Below, in pieces: positions 46,401 through 50,872 of a stretch of 64,000 nucleotides of DNA. The DNA is from Catenulispora sp. EB89. GTDB lineage: Bacteria; Actinomycetota; Actinomycetes; Streptomycetales; Catenulisporaceae. Location: positions 248,001 through 312,000 of the forward strand of contig NZ_JBGCCU010000005.1 in NCBI RefSeq assembly GCF_041261445.1, written 5' to 3'. The number at the start of each line of letters is the position of its first letter. Positions within the stretch are counted from its first letter, which is position 1. The notes under the pieces are model-generated. The model worked only from the letters and a program-made list of their open reading frames with translations, was not told the DNA's origin and ran no database searches. The position numbers and the translations under genes were made by a program.

Positions 46401-46497
46401 CGCCGAACTTGGCGATCTTGTCCTCGTCGGCGTCCGGCCATTCGGAGCCGGTGAGTTTGAACAGCCAGCGGAGCGGCTCGGGGAGGTCGATGCCCAT
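31453..46497 (-). CDS. Giant type VII-secretion-associated multidomain effector (5014 aa)
   Basis: A single uninterrupted 15-kb gene. The N-terminal helical/hydrophobic region (1 to ~330, MGIDLPEPLRWLFKLTGSEW) is the kind found in ESX-exported actinobacterial toxins. An OTU-like cysteine protease (~480-740) has C491 in GEGDCTVASLAD and H722 in RNHYRALR. A glycosyltransferase (~905-1145) has W920 in IPKVLHSIWLGG, D1030/R1033 in ASDLLRL, and D1046-G-D1048 in GGVYTDGDN, as in TcdA/TcdB. Clan-CD-like proteases carry H1759/C1799 and H4386/C4426. A beta-rich region (~2440-3790) follows, then a Pro/His linker (~3797-3842) and an ADP-ribosyltransferase/RES-like segment (~3960-4080). ATG 46497 lies 1 bp after the EspC-like gene's stop. 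Probably a polymorphic toxin delivered by the ESX machine; activity is inferred. Confidence 0.85.
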   Translation of the reverse strand: MGIDLPEPLRWLFKLTGSEWPDADEDKIAKFGEQVGNFSNRIDDVNSNMVDTVRRANVSNSGPAMTQYTDNLRDVVNNGMPGMSTGARAMAVQIHDAALQCEYSKGTAVINMAIMAPMIAEAIANAPETFGATMAIAEAGIAAIRTTVPKLLTQMVEKVVTNTAMMEAGDLAVQGYQVLIKRDRAGFDSNLSLNTIEMGAIGGAVDGALTGALMKGAPKFFKSAEAGVTDASKLVWAPPKWANMATQVANNTVTSLIMDGINGQPIDGLSLLQGAALGAAMGGLHHAPGVKVKPFDDFHMNEDFLNGDSWVRPKTAYADDKTGTNDFSFTIRRQPAASDGSKTVWYGDPNVTHPENTPPIHERLAPVIDKALENQPEGAPKPRIAVLEDVPPAQLDGIRNLAAAKGVDIVVPHGAVETGPYGSIRVPGTDGGSGFRMVHPDGTVEHLGGVYDPRQTTGEPIVGGEPPEVRVALGSGGEKFVSKEVAGEGDCTVASLADSALSQGVAKKSIHAEGLNLNDPGDMREFRNRIADQVASKSTDTRPGSDVLLGELSPEGARTVLDRIGPPKASSSSHIDALDLAGPTPPRTADRNLTGFPERRVTDPVQELNNRLRQDPATVLSALENHYSADGDKGMAQLAAYAKAKVETGGDVPQHRDLLDYAIRERTLAETPLGGEMLQAVAHTLGLDVVVVSDDKPAFHLNGDSSKRVYIHRVTTEDGRNHYRALRPESKPSGKPRHSTPSDATEKPHTTTGSGGTRRSRVPVSSRGGHGAVARRPTGSVSNALHRLAGGAGHEHTDTGLGVDAHTGTPRPATPRNPSPDTANLMQRAGRPHGTALPPPDGFEHTAGPDVLGIRTVPDKPAFLAGLHLDDLPTENQPRFFDAVDLARPDGPPHGLDTLFSGPGTPHDPPRIPKVLHSIWLGGPLHADGGDRANFMKTMGSNADKSGFTAVLWTDVPRGEINELRALDENAPRTPRQEQIQQMLDWAGTHHVKLASVDEVFAGEDRAELHTEIATERARTTGSGYAGASDLLRLDILHRFGGVYTDGDNRATEKLGERVEEIEADTEHQQFGISKLGASVNNSAFVAPPGNRIVRDYRASLKERYAKSLVDTLTENAAKGKPEHFAIARPDQEASRFTSRDVRTEVIARTGPTFWHFDALARKAGAPEDWMGARQWFRTITKEHLEAGSESSWLSDTAPKPATGHAPERAPVHLEPEQTVKAAVAILHREAVNRNGVLHLPSVMDVIDKAAPEHREQVWHAVLHTMHETWPTEEPPHIVVSGHFQTPSKKGDPIGRNQSVPRSVKAYLHESGLFPNGTVHTAVGHDFRLPPDAELHRDLTGAGLRDVSPEDARDISRVHKMLFGQARLASADQIHQADKVLDLLHFTSPGDSRTDPLWAPKALRDLTEYRNGHEGNYDASHLEGLLADHTALTRRGQLTPDGYKRRLDYLKAIPEGQDPEKFAGRMSPRPPSRKLFKLSAAQHDERWDRAVDVMALGKELGGLSDQQERGLWKLVGLYRRTPGHGMSDRPLTLHDLAGFRDELASQHPELGTVTDPRAWTLGMADRAYRLSPESGKLTIDDLAQNTRQHPAEAQYSRPYPEPPETLKWFHDDAAETLREFDELGPLVSHLTPADFRDLITHSGNATEHPQRHSILRQLHINIAHLQPEDLRTSVQGSRFHRRLSDELRKYGPDPEVDKRDLAAFQHPAEADRFRAEYVETRPDGSGIWIRDPQSQHDMQTHHTSTTMLADPGHFSVILHGSPQQVHVGKATLSARDMANLLRHTPEWQNNPRPIRLIACNTGEHDHGFAQQLADLLGVEVKAPNTVVWGVGHGKPYASTLVRRPDGTYRPVKEADGAYRVFTPNRLNPDGSVHSTPIRLDDAGYDYLGRKPALTVLSRALAGPFGDTLASSDPATRKIVNDWRHLMGQTGGDSEKAFEVSETAREALDKVLTPDTVQWMFQHAPAGTEVNQALHVLSGSRLRSQHGGRDQQPPGIAYPRSRSDDSAYSDSASASAHQTHEVVQPSRIDREATTVTPAPHSFIADRTPTEREADTWTNVLAVADEIGLHPDFASPGTHLTELSALWKAVETHRQVLPAHAAALERPIRYSDLEDLGRQLGLHRAGDESQLEFVQRLSTDLGSFQAAHPHEQLSASAMTRHLESRDAATTATTSAPRPARTTPLPPRTELTDDQAKALSDSLGGYVPPEGLKKLAAVNLKKFPDFTDPRREPQLSNFTDIVHQLLGPEHDVQTGVATLAAAATRARKTGSLSALDGALVHDDGDFVRAPWSRVRYEAYVPWSDRHAIERDAALLYYHAFGEHAPVNPDARTTRNMRRAMQVAKLAHSSYDRRGQADPEAFYKQLGDRLRPLGNDVGAPADSFKRLLSAAGNGDGRYQNPDFLAGPMHGRLHGVDTPRPPLGHDLPAEHIATSRTLAKKLPGLFTPTDFGGHEQIETRLRALIPGRGPLHFEVGLPTELREGFGAMTDGGLTLRVTRDGHAYDVRLKALLKSAPEPVEDSAATAKNESRMFRTGDDGGGSHSTSRTLTVDGGVKAGFGPLSIGANTGTSRIRSRELTSSEAFGGDIYLDPSDGTRRHTVETHVHIEVTDSATGHWVQDVPAADGPSHTVELRIQDHLTATEGFDATPHAVTKPLDDPSVDHLLGERTGYGDELKHGFLTGLHDKGLTLDEKARGEVDAYFSELSSPHNVAALHSSDPLRRAGLSMSITAKDHDGATVTLTLGAHAEAKTLTQASTSRAGLKMDTVARHTVKQGVTTGRGGGLPSSLVGTAKSPEGSASVGITGSGNSTRTEAASLESAFTVTRTTRAEDENASYQLESKLELHIGIGDQTERLTVPDATAWVRLRTADHARLISADGTPERKAAAEGADRLDPHLMTSHDLPLGQVKKLSNLDGLYRDLVTKLSDHLPDGATEDLAKLFEDDPSGSFLHGTDGKHQNWRRIVTAVSGPGLAQRADALAGEGVTVKLRIDGKDVPLRLSLNGLKPTEATSLGVDDKLMPISIHQASQTSRIRSSKQQDLSLTTSLGVGKSNGLFTATISGRETKASRSTVSGGVRQYTRSLSGSTLFEVGGRLGWKLEHAEKPIEGSVDGGLHMWVSSDLVKATSGLGKPLPLRPLAEHERSPLATTPIHMAVNGGGMDRLRAEIAKKNPDLASEFGNGRFAAELPLLSGGGVRVAPGVHWDVTPTGRPQVLKTLSVYVESHGEAGTAVDHDREVRQGKGGSGFGGGAGDDLTGGVTVSHSRDAAQGSNTGRGENTSRLMTAKTVQMALVRTQVRHRVTGVDGRPIETVGETLVMVPLSELHNRQEHFDFPADAPEKVFEGFKTPGEGDPSPALKSGMLFGPVGAHPDGGLGLEATAKADAAFGDHDLSEQVRDLLQTPTLASQIRKLSDGGLTHPIVTGSGGRYELRIQARPIGRPVLHDTNATGGVKMYNADAVTSSERSGGSKTTSGAATFGVDTPHVTATGTETHSGISADVQTRARRDVESEGLRFSGEPVDEYRQDVEYTYTITRLSHPLWNLHFGDRPPEALQKSVEGSYVSEVRVFEPKTHVLDAPDASGGLGPKLSDHAVTLDWHGQEKISTLFREAGGTEQRHAPQDAAVLSKGSFVGALHDVLKPGGAEFRGVDLGGRTLMMKRGVLVEGTLKAPKSVAFLKAGAERESFSHRDVSTTVEHSDSTKDETRGQLSVSGVTPSGVTVGGRAGVGHATEHREKTSETHSTETRPRWDRQPGGLYAVHVPVELKLDFGRGGAPRSTTVDVLVHVDAAGAEALGVPAAKLRELRGEPEPVVAPVVVHEPVVHEPTAPHEPVVPHEPVVPHEPIPEPHVEPEPHHDQPVLDAIQIDAATRTELSRFTPDELTQLEGLARDTSPEDFRRLVMRISLSPGTVPEAALLERVPGLLSRDHVLHAVHEVRNDQPAPPTHPTHATVTPLVAPFIRPGDDSVTVHTVPAGTTVYRLVDIRTALAHLNGRIEPLNRLDWIHLGRGLYTAADREGAALYDDERFDRVMLRLTLRRDMVGMDIRESGTNAAEIGHQLGERHNGVVDVTEAGQHLLAGADFVAVHNGTEAPHEIKFHEGALDHFDVHPDDAGVTGYGDGVLALYGDWAQRAEHLPPAADYVLAEIGRLTTGAPLPWHQVTGDHVRQLADDIGLPHNRIGELHDLIPVHLPDTVEELRDALHGAPHDAAHDEDAEDAVDFATVKQHQDDAKLVADAMTSMAAGKNTAFLQHPGFKDVQDKANALAGLTDDRAHVAAVHDLHAAVEKFTDSLPFEQRQKFEHTEVYNATGQAFARVSIVELRLRREVGGFKVHVGHDFADDKSRGDWLARIDKDFAARTDDVLWIRNLKHKPDSGLKSAIDAMMASPDRRYFTVALHGSPGAVHLGNGHLSVKELAAIIQQDKSWSQNKRPVRLFSCYTGMHDNGFAHELAKTLGVDVIAPNDKAWADRNGNTHVSENLYEYGDDGAPKLKPLRKKPETGAWRRFTPDGAVALELKQDERLGRTSALTLLTRTLPRTEEEIKDWPEAAHEPLRTLAGVLATNDSLFERHLIDQHMNAMRKTLSGLLDPGTIATLAEHAPTDRGDIREALHQMSFTRHEPEPDDSHNPPDSEAPHEQNAGHDHDASAVAFTLNGAPTPEEQSLADITTRLEDGGQVWVRDNRSGSMLARPVTLVNGAPHLGSIRLLPRHMNRLDVAEGFTERLSHSEPGAVPEPSVKPNGNQRMLFHNTSLMFGHFTGDIVRVGGSDRFGNQHLTIDKALPALFANLATQDPGTVQIFLSLIRHDRHLAGTTMTDNGFVAPANIHFRPDPARQRAIALPAWLGDQARHDNPPPDPEPTEVNRDVTYARFRTFVDSRLTDLGFPQEDRRELMNSLDWTASRFHPAPDAMTIADRDALFAGLYLNAGERLDFSKKAVVLQRLSGHDVPTPLTLIVRDTSPMTPPLRTALEQLHTELPAGSAAATTIQALLTHGGDLRPAAPPLNAAISVIMEHYWPTILRWMATPDAE

Positions 46498-46498
46498 G

Positions 46499-46885
46499 TC
46501 AGGGTTCGGAGTGCGGGGTGGTGTGGGGGATGCCGGTGCCTGAGCCGCTGCCCGTGCTCGGCGGCAGGCCGAGTCCGGAGCCGAGGTTGGTGACGCCGCG
46601 CAGCGAGGCGTCATCGGTCGCGCGGTAGTCGGAGGCCATCTTGACCATGCCCAGGCTGATGCCCTGGACGCCGTCACGGGCGTCGCGGACACTGTCGGCG
46701 AGATTGCGGACCTGCGTGACGTAGTTCTCGCGGAAGCCCCGGCTGAAGTCGTCGTTGCCGATACCGATGTCGCCGGCGAGCAGGGCGTAGAGCTCGTCGT
46801 GCACGGAGGTCATGTCGGCGACGTGGCCGTCGAAGGCCTTGCCGTGCCGCTCGAGGTCGTCGGGATCGGCCTGGATCTCGGTCAT
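46499..46885 (-). CDS. EspC-like/ESX secretion-target small protein
   Basis: A 128-residue, mostly helical protein. It has DPDDLERHGKAFDGHVADM at the start and GISLGMVKMASDYRATDDAS in the C-terminal helix, matching the plan of the EspC/type VII secretion-target family. A Gly/Ser/Pro-rich tail follows. ATG 46885 overlaps the TGA of the YbaB-like gene (ATGA). Its own stop lies 1 bp before the giant effector start. Such partners usually form a helical complex with the N-terminal region of the exported toxin and carry the secretion signal; that role is inferred. Confidence 0.72.
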   Translation of the reverse strand: MTEIQADPDDLERHGKAFDGHVADMTSVHDELYALLAGDIGIGNDDFSRGFRENYVTQVRNLADSVRDARDGVQGISLGMVKMASDYRATDDASLRGVTNLGSGLGLPPSTGSGSGTGIPHTTPHSEP

Positions 46886-47295
46886 GACGGACCCCCACGC
46901 AGAAACTCGGAGATGTCGAACTTGCCGGCCATGATGTCCTCGAAAGGCAGCACAGCCCCCTCCCGCACCGGCGCCATGGCCTCGGCGACCTGCGCCGCGT
47001 ACTCGGCCCGCGCCGCGCTGACGGTGTCCAGCAACAGCCGCGAGAGCTCGGCCGGCGCCATGTCGCGATACGCGGTGGTGTGGAAGGTGAGCTCGGTCAA
47101 CGCACCGCCGGCCCCCAACCCCACGCTCACCGACCGATCCCGCGACCGCACACTGACCGCGAGCTCCGCGACCCGCCGCTGCGCATCGGCGATGACCGCC
47201 ATGCGACGTTCCGAGTCGGCGACGAGCTCCGCGAGCTTCGCGCGGTCGAACGCCAGGCCCGGATGGCCCGGGGGGACGTGGTCGGCGGCGGTCAT
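46882..47295 (-). CDS. YbaB/EbfC-family-like protein
   Basis: A 137-residue protein. A long N-terminal helix (FDRAKLAELVADSERRMAVI) is followed by beta strands (VSVGLGAGGALTELTFHTTA) and a C-terminal helix (LSRLLLDTVSAARAEYAAQV). This is the YbaB/EbfC fold, which is frequent next to ESX substrates in actinobacteria. Bacterial YbaB proteins bind DNA as dimers, but ESX-linked members may act as chaperones or adaptors. GAAGG lies 6-7 bp before ATG 47295. It is translationally coupled to the EspC-like protein, then the giant effector. Confidence 0.78.
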   Translation of the reverse strand: MTAADHVPPGHPGLAFDRAKLAELVADSERRMAVIADAQRRVAELAVSVRSRDRSVSVGLGAGGALTELTFHTTAYRDMAPAELSRLLLDTVSAARAEYAAQVAEAMAPVREGAVLPFEDIMAGKFDISEFLRGGPS

Positions 47296-47765
47296 GAGCG
47301 GCCTTCGGTGGGGAGGGGGAACTCGGGCGGGAGCTCAGCGATGCCCGGCGAAACCATGAGGTGGTCGCGGGCGCTGGCTGGGCAAGAGTAGCCGGGCTTG
47401 GCGCGGCGCGTAGATGGCGATGCCTGGTGTGCGCCGGTGGCGAGGTTGTCGCGGAAGGTTGGTGCGGCCAGCGGTTGTGGGGCGCTGCTTGCTGCGCGCG
47501 GGCGGTTGGGCTCGGCCAGGTATGCGGATAGCGATGCCTGGCGTGCGCCGGCGGCGAGGTTGCCCCGGACAGCTGGTGCGGCCTGCGGATCGCGGTCGCT
47601 AGTGGTGTGCGAGTGGCCGTGCTTGGCGAGGCGTGCAGATGCTGCTGCTGGACAAGAGCTGGCGGCGCACCAGGATGCCGCGCGCGGCCGGTGCTTCGGC
47701 GCGCGCGACAACGCTGAGGCCGCGGCCCGGGTGGGGGCCGGGCCGCGGCTGGTGGTGTTGTTCAT
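47292..47765 (-). CDS. Doubtful 157-aa repetitive frame, coupled at both ends
   Basis: This frame starts at ATG 47765, overlapping the TGA of the Gly-rich protein gene. It ends with a TGA overlapping the ATG of the YbaB-like gene, exactly like neighbouring coupled genes. The product is Ala/Arg/Pro-rich, without a known domain. It contains two diverged copies of a ~38-residue repeat (NLAAGARQASLSAYLAEPNR and NLATGAHQASPSTRRAKPGY), from a 114-bp DNA repeat at about 47410 and 47524. Codon bias is weaker than in the neighbours. It may be a young or decaying gene or a repeat insert that keeps the frame open. Confidence 0.4.
   Translation of the reverse strand: MNNTTSRGPAPTRAAASALSRAPKHRPRAASWCAASSCPAAASARLAKHGHSHTTSDRDPQAAPAVRGNLAAGARQASLSAYLAEPNRPRAASSAPQPLAAPTFRDNLATGAHQASPSTRRAKPGYSCPASARDHLMVSPGIAELPPEFPLPTEGRS
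47410..47600. repeat. Diverged 114-bp direct repeat
   Basis: gcgatgcctgg occurs at 47417 and 47531 (offset 114 bp) within longer similar stretches containing gtgcgccgg-ggcgaggttg. The offset is a multiple of three, so the repeat appears in the predicted product as two ~38-residue copies. Confidence 0.7.
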
Positions 47766-48652
47766 CGGCGGGGGGTGGGGTCGGGGATGGTGCCGAGGAT
47801 GCCGATGGGGGCGTCGCTGTTGGCGCCCCAGACTTCTTCGTCTTCGGTGAGCCAGGTGTTGTGTTCGCGTTCTTTGTTCTGGCCGGGTGCTCCGTTGCCC
47901 ATGCCGCCCATGCCGCCCATCGGGGGCATGGCGCCGGTGGCGCCTTCGGCGTTGCGGGCTGCGGCTGCTTCGTCGGCCGCGGTTTTGGCTGCCAGGTCTG
48001 CGGCGTTGGGGTCCAGGTTGGGGCCGTTGGTGCCGGTGAAGTTGCCGGCGCTGCCGGTGCCGGAGTTGGGGCCTCCTGTGCCGAGGCTGCCGAGGGCGCC
48101 GGGGCCGAATGCTCCGCTGCCGAAGGTGCCGCTGCCGCCTCCTCCGCCGCCGGTGCTGAAGGTGTCGCGGGGGAGGGATGAGAACTCGGACTGCGGGGTG
48201 CGGATGCCGGACAGGAGGCTGTTCGGGGGTGGGGTGAAGGTGTCGCCGCCGCCGAACTTGCCGGAGCCGCCGATGCCTCCGCCGCCGCTGCCGCCGCCGA
48301 AGCTGCCCGAGCCGCCTCCGCCGCCGCCGCCGAAGTTGCCCAGGCCGCCTCCGCCGAGACCGCCGCCGCCGCTGCCGCCGCCGAAGCTGCCGGAGCCTCC
48401 GCCGCCGAGCAGGTTCTTGTTGCCGCCGGGGCCGCCGCCCAGGTCGCCGCCTCCGCCGCCGCCGAAGCTGCCCGAGCCGCCGCCTCCGCCGCCGAGGTTG
48501 CCGCCTCCGCCGAGGCCACCGCCGCCTCCGAGGTCGCCGCCGCCTCCGCCGCCTCCCCCGCCTCCGTCGCCGCCGCCGTCGCCGCCCCCGTCGGGGCCGG
48601 CGGTGATGTTCGGGTCCTTGTACTTGGCGTTCGTGATGTTGAAGAAGACCAT
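47762..48652 (-). CDS. Glycine-rich ESX-associated protein
   Basis: A 296-residue protein. The short N-terminus MVFFNITNAKYKDPNITAG is followed by about 120 residues of Gly-rich blocks (repeated GGGSGSFGGG and related units). A Ser/Thr/Pro part and a polar C-terminus come next, with MPPMGGMGGMGNGAPGQ and then REHNTWLTEDEEVWGANSDA. The final segment resembles a conserved C-terminal tail found on proteins next to actinobacterial ESX loci. No signal peptide. It is 2 bp downstream of the WXG-containing gene and is probably secreted or structural. The function is unknown. Confidence 0.7.
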   Translation of the reverse strand: MVFFNITNAKYKDPNITAGPDGGGDGGGDGGGGGGGGGGDLGGGGGLGGGGNLGGGGGGSGSFGGGGGGDLGGGPGGNKNLLGGGGSGSFGGGSGGGGLGGGGLGNFGGGGGGGSGSFGGGSGGGGIGGSGKFGGGDTFTPPPNSLLSGIRTPQSEFSSLPRDTFSTGGGGGGSGTFGSGAFGPGALGSLGTGGPNSGTGSAGNFTGTNGPNLDPNAADLAAKTAADEAAAARNAEGATGAMPPMGGMGGMGNGAPGQNKEREHNTWLTEDEEVWGANSDAPIGILGTIPDPTPRR

Positions 48653-48654
48653 GG

Positions 48655-49350
48655 CTACTCGTTGAGTGCGGTCAGCGCCGCGTCGTAGGCCTGGACCATC
48701 GCGTCGCCGGCGCCGAGCATCGTGCCGGTGTAGCTCAGGTCTCCGCTCAGCGTCACCGGGGTGTTGCGGTCGTGCCCGTCCTCGTAGGTGGAGCCGGACC
48801 AGATGAACGCCGCCGCGTCCCCCATCGCCTGGTTCATGTGCGCGATGTGCAGCAGGTTGTTCGGGCCCGCCTCGTTGTACTTGTGCATCTCCGTCGACAG
48901 CGCGGTGACGTAGTCCGTGAACGCCTTCAGCGTCGTCTTGAACGCGTCGGCCGCCGGCCCCTTCCAGCTCTGCAGAATGCTGTCGCGCGCGGCGTTGACC
49001 GCCGTCACGTAGTTGTCGAGCATCGTGCGGATGGTCAGGACCGCGTAGTGCGCCGTCTCCAGCGTCAGCGGCTTGGCCCAGGTCCCCTCCGGCGGCAGCG
49101 CGCCGTACGAGCCGTCGCCGCAGCCGCCGACGATCGCCGTGATGGCCTGGTTCCACGTGTAGCCCGCGAAGCCCTTGCCGGTCGACGGCGCCGTGGTGTC
49201 GTCGTGCCGGTCGCTGGAGCCGGGCGGGTTGCCGACCGTGACGTTCAGCGTGTAGCTGCAGTCCGAGCTGGAGCTGGTGGACGTCGTGCTGGTGACCTTC
49301 GGCGGCGGAGGCGGGGTCTTCTTCGGCGGCGGTGTGTACTGGTCAGCCAT
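48655..49350 (-). CDS. WXG-motif protein with Pro/Ser-rich N-terminus
   Basis: A 231-residue protein. The first ~45 residues are Pro/Lys/Ser/Thr-rich (YTPPPKKTPPPPPKV). The helical remainder contains SILQSWKGPAADAFKTTLKA, with W-K-G at the turn between two helices as in WXG100/PPE-type ESX substrates, and GPNNLLHIAHMNQAMGDAAA. ATG 49350 overlaps the last base of the upstream TGA (TGATG). It is likely exported by the ESX machine in a helical dimer with a neighbour. Confidence 0.72.
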   Translation of the reverse strand: MADQYTPPPKKTPPPPPKVTSTTSTSSSSDCSYTLNVTVGNPPGSSDRHDDTTAPSTGKGFAGYTWNQAITAIVGGCGDGSYGALPPEGTWAKPLTLETAHYAVLTIRTMLDNYVTAVNAARDSILQSWKGPAADAFKTTLKAFTDYVTALSTEMHKYNEAGPNNLLHIAHMNQAMGDAAAFIWSGSTYEDGHDRNTPVTLSGDLSYTGTMLGAGDAMVQAYDAALTALNE

Positions 49351-49976
49351 CAGGAGCCCCCGTTTCCGTTGCCATTCCCATTGCCGTTCCCGTTTCCGGT
49401 CCCGCCATGGTTGTTCAGGTAGTTGCTCAGGTTGTCCTGCAACGCGCTGCCCAGAGCCTGCAGGTCGGTCTCGATCTGCTGGTCGCCCTTGTCGTAGTCG
49501 TCGGCGACCTTCTTCAGCGTGTCGGCCAGCATCGACACCATCGTGTAGAGGTTGCCGTCCGACATCTGCGTGCTGTTCGGGTCCTGGATCAGCTTCGTGT
49601 ACATCGTCGACAGCTGCGTGTCGACGGTGTTCTTCAGGTTGTACGCGCTCGGGATGTAGCTGTCGTCCTTGGCGTAGCCGGGCAGGATCCCGACCGCGGT
49701 GACGTCCGGCCCGGCCATCGCGCTGCCCTTGCCGGAGCTGCGCCCGGAGTACAGGTCGTAGCGCAGCGGCGCGCCGGCGTAGCCGCCGGTCGCCGAGCAG
49801 TCCACCAGCCACGAGGGCCCGGCGGTGAACAGCCCGCCGTCGGCGGTCAGCGTGTCCGAGAACCACTGGGCCAGGGCCCGGATGGCGTCGGCGTCGGCGG
49901 CCACGGTGCCGATGGTCGGCCCCGGGATGGCGGTGTGGGAGCCGACGTTCCAGCTGTCGCCGGAATCGGTGGTCAC
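49350..49976 (-). CDS. ESX-locus helical protein with Gly-Asn repeat tail
   Basis: A 208-residue protein, not recognised as a named family. It is largely helical. The N-terminal third has ADADAIRALAQWFSDTLTAD and GPSWLVDCSATGGYAG. The second half has long heptad-like helices (LADTLKKVADDYDKGDQQIE, then LQALGSALQDNLSNYL). The last ~18 residues are a Gly-Asn dipeptide run encoded by a hexanucleotide repeat (about 49360-49410), prone to length change. GTG 49976 has AGGAGAGGG just upstream. It is placed between WXG100 and WXG-motif genes and coupled to the next, so it is probably part of the same secreted complex. Confidence 0.65.
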   Translation of the reverse strand: MTTDSGDSWNVGSHTAIPGPTIGTVAADADAIRALAQWFSDTLTADGGLFTAGPSWLVDCSATGGYAGAPLRYDLYSGRSSGKGSAMAGPDVTAVGILPGYAKDDSYIPSAYNLKNTVDTQLSTMYTKLIQDPNSTQMSDGNLYTMVSMLADTLKKVADDYDKGDQQIETDLQALGSALQDNLSNYLNNHGGTGNGNGNGNGNGNGGS

Positions 49977-50026
49977 AACCCTCTCCTAACTCTCGCGCTC
50001 ACGGACTCGCTCGGGAATCAGGGTTC

Positions 50027-50323
50027 TCAGTGGCCCATGGTCTGCCACCGCTTGGTGGCCGTGTTCTCGGTGTGCACGATGCTGTCGGTGATGTCGTTCA
50101 GCTTCACGCCGAAGTGCGACAGCAGCTCGTTCATCGAGTTCGCGGCGCGGTCCCAGTTCGCCTTCTGCGCCTCGTACTCGTCGCCGGCCGGGCCGGTCCA
50201 CGTCGACTTCAGACGGTCGCCGTAGGACTGCAGCGCGACCAGGCGGTCCTCGATGTTCTTGCTGGCGGTGCCCAGGGTGCTGACGAGCTGGGCCATGTTG
50301 TCGGTGTTGGCGACGAAAGCCAT
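50027..50323 (-). CDS. WXG100-family ESX substrate (ESAT-6/CFP-10-like)
   Basis: A 98-residue protein of the standard WXG100 size. The W-x-G turn lies in LKSTWTGPAGDEYEAQKANW between two amphipathic helices, and a second Trp follows at the helix end as in CFP-10-like members. ATG 50323 has AGGAGA upstream. It is probably exported as a dimer with the adjacent 114-residue protein. Confidence 0.92.
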   Translation of the reverse strand: MAFVANTDNMAQLVSTLGTASKNIEDRLVALQSYGDRLKSTWTGPAGDEYEAQKANWDRAANSMNELLSHFGVKLNDITDSIVHTENTATKRWQTMGH

Positions 50324-50399
50324 TACGGTCTCCTAGCGGTGCGTCGGTGGTCGCTGTGTGGGAAGGGGGCGGCGTACTACAGGGCTGTGCGAGGGCGGA

Positions 50400-50744
50400 T
50401 CACATGCCCAGCAACGCCCTCTGGGCCGCCGTGTAGTCGTTCCCGCCGCCGCTGATCGTCTTGACGGCGTCCACCGCCCACGCCTCGTTGTCGGCGTAGT
50501 CCTTGGCGCTCGCGCCGAGCACCTCGCGCATGGTCTCCAGCGCCTTGCAGATGTCGCCGAACTGGATCAGCCACTCGTCGAACAGCTCGCGGTACTTGGT
50601 CGCCGCGTCGCTCTGCCACTGCATCGCCTCGTGGTCGGCGCGGACCGGCGCGACGTAGGAGTTCAGGTCGTCCAGGGCGGACGAGAACTCGCCGGCCGCC
50701 CGGGCCATCGCTTCGTGTTCGTGCTGGAGAGTCGGGTCCACCAT
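50400..50744 (-). CDS. Second WXG100-like protein
   Basis: A 114-residue helical-hairpin protein in which the turn is W-Q-S rather than W-x-G (AMQWQSDAATKYRELFDEWL), a known degenerate form. The C-terminal tail is GGGNDYTAAQRALLGM. ATG 50744 has AGGAG 9 bp upstream. It lies 76 bp upstream of the other WXG100 gene on the same strand, giving the usual two-gene esx pair. Confidence 0.85.
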   Translation of the reverse strand: MVDPTLQHEHEAMARAAGEFSSALDDLNSYVAPVRADHEAMQWQSDAATKYRELFDEWLIQFGDICKALETMREVLGASAKDYADNEAWAVDAVKTISGGGNDYTAAQRALLGM

Positions 50745-50782
50745 CGCGGGCTCCTGTTGTCTGATCGTTCCTGGCGGTCGTC

Positions 50783-50795
50783 CTGGGAATCCCAG
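50783..50795. promoter_or_regulatory. Palindrome in the divergent esx/regulator spacer
   Basis: ctgggaatcccag is a perfect 6-bp dyad around one central base. It lies 39 bp upstream of the WXG100-like start and 77 bp upstream of the regulator start, so it could be an operator for either. Confidence 0.4.
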
Positions 50796-50872
50796 CAGCC
50801 GCCGAGGATGCCCAACAAGGGGGCGTCCGTGAGATGTTGAGCAAATGGTGAGCCACACGCGAAAGTGGTCTC

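Noticed and set aside
42259-46593. A second long plus-strand frame (about 1440 codons) opposite the effector N-terminal half
   Set aside because: Same reason: antisense shadow, low-complexity product, no start signal; the minus strand encodes ESX, OTU and glycosyltransferase motifs here.
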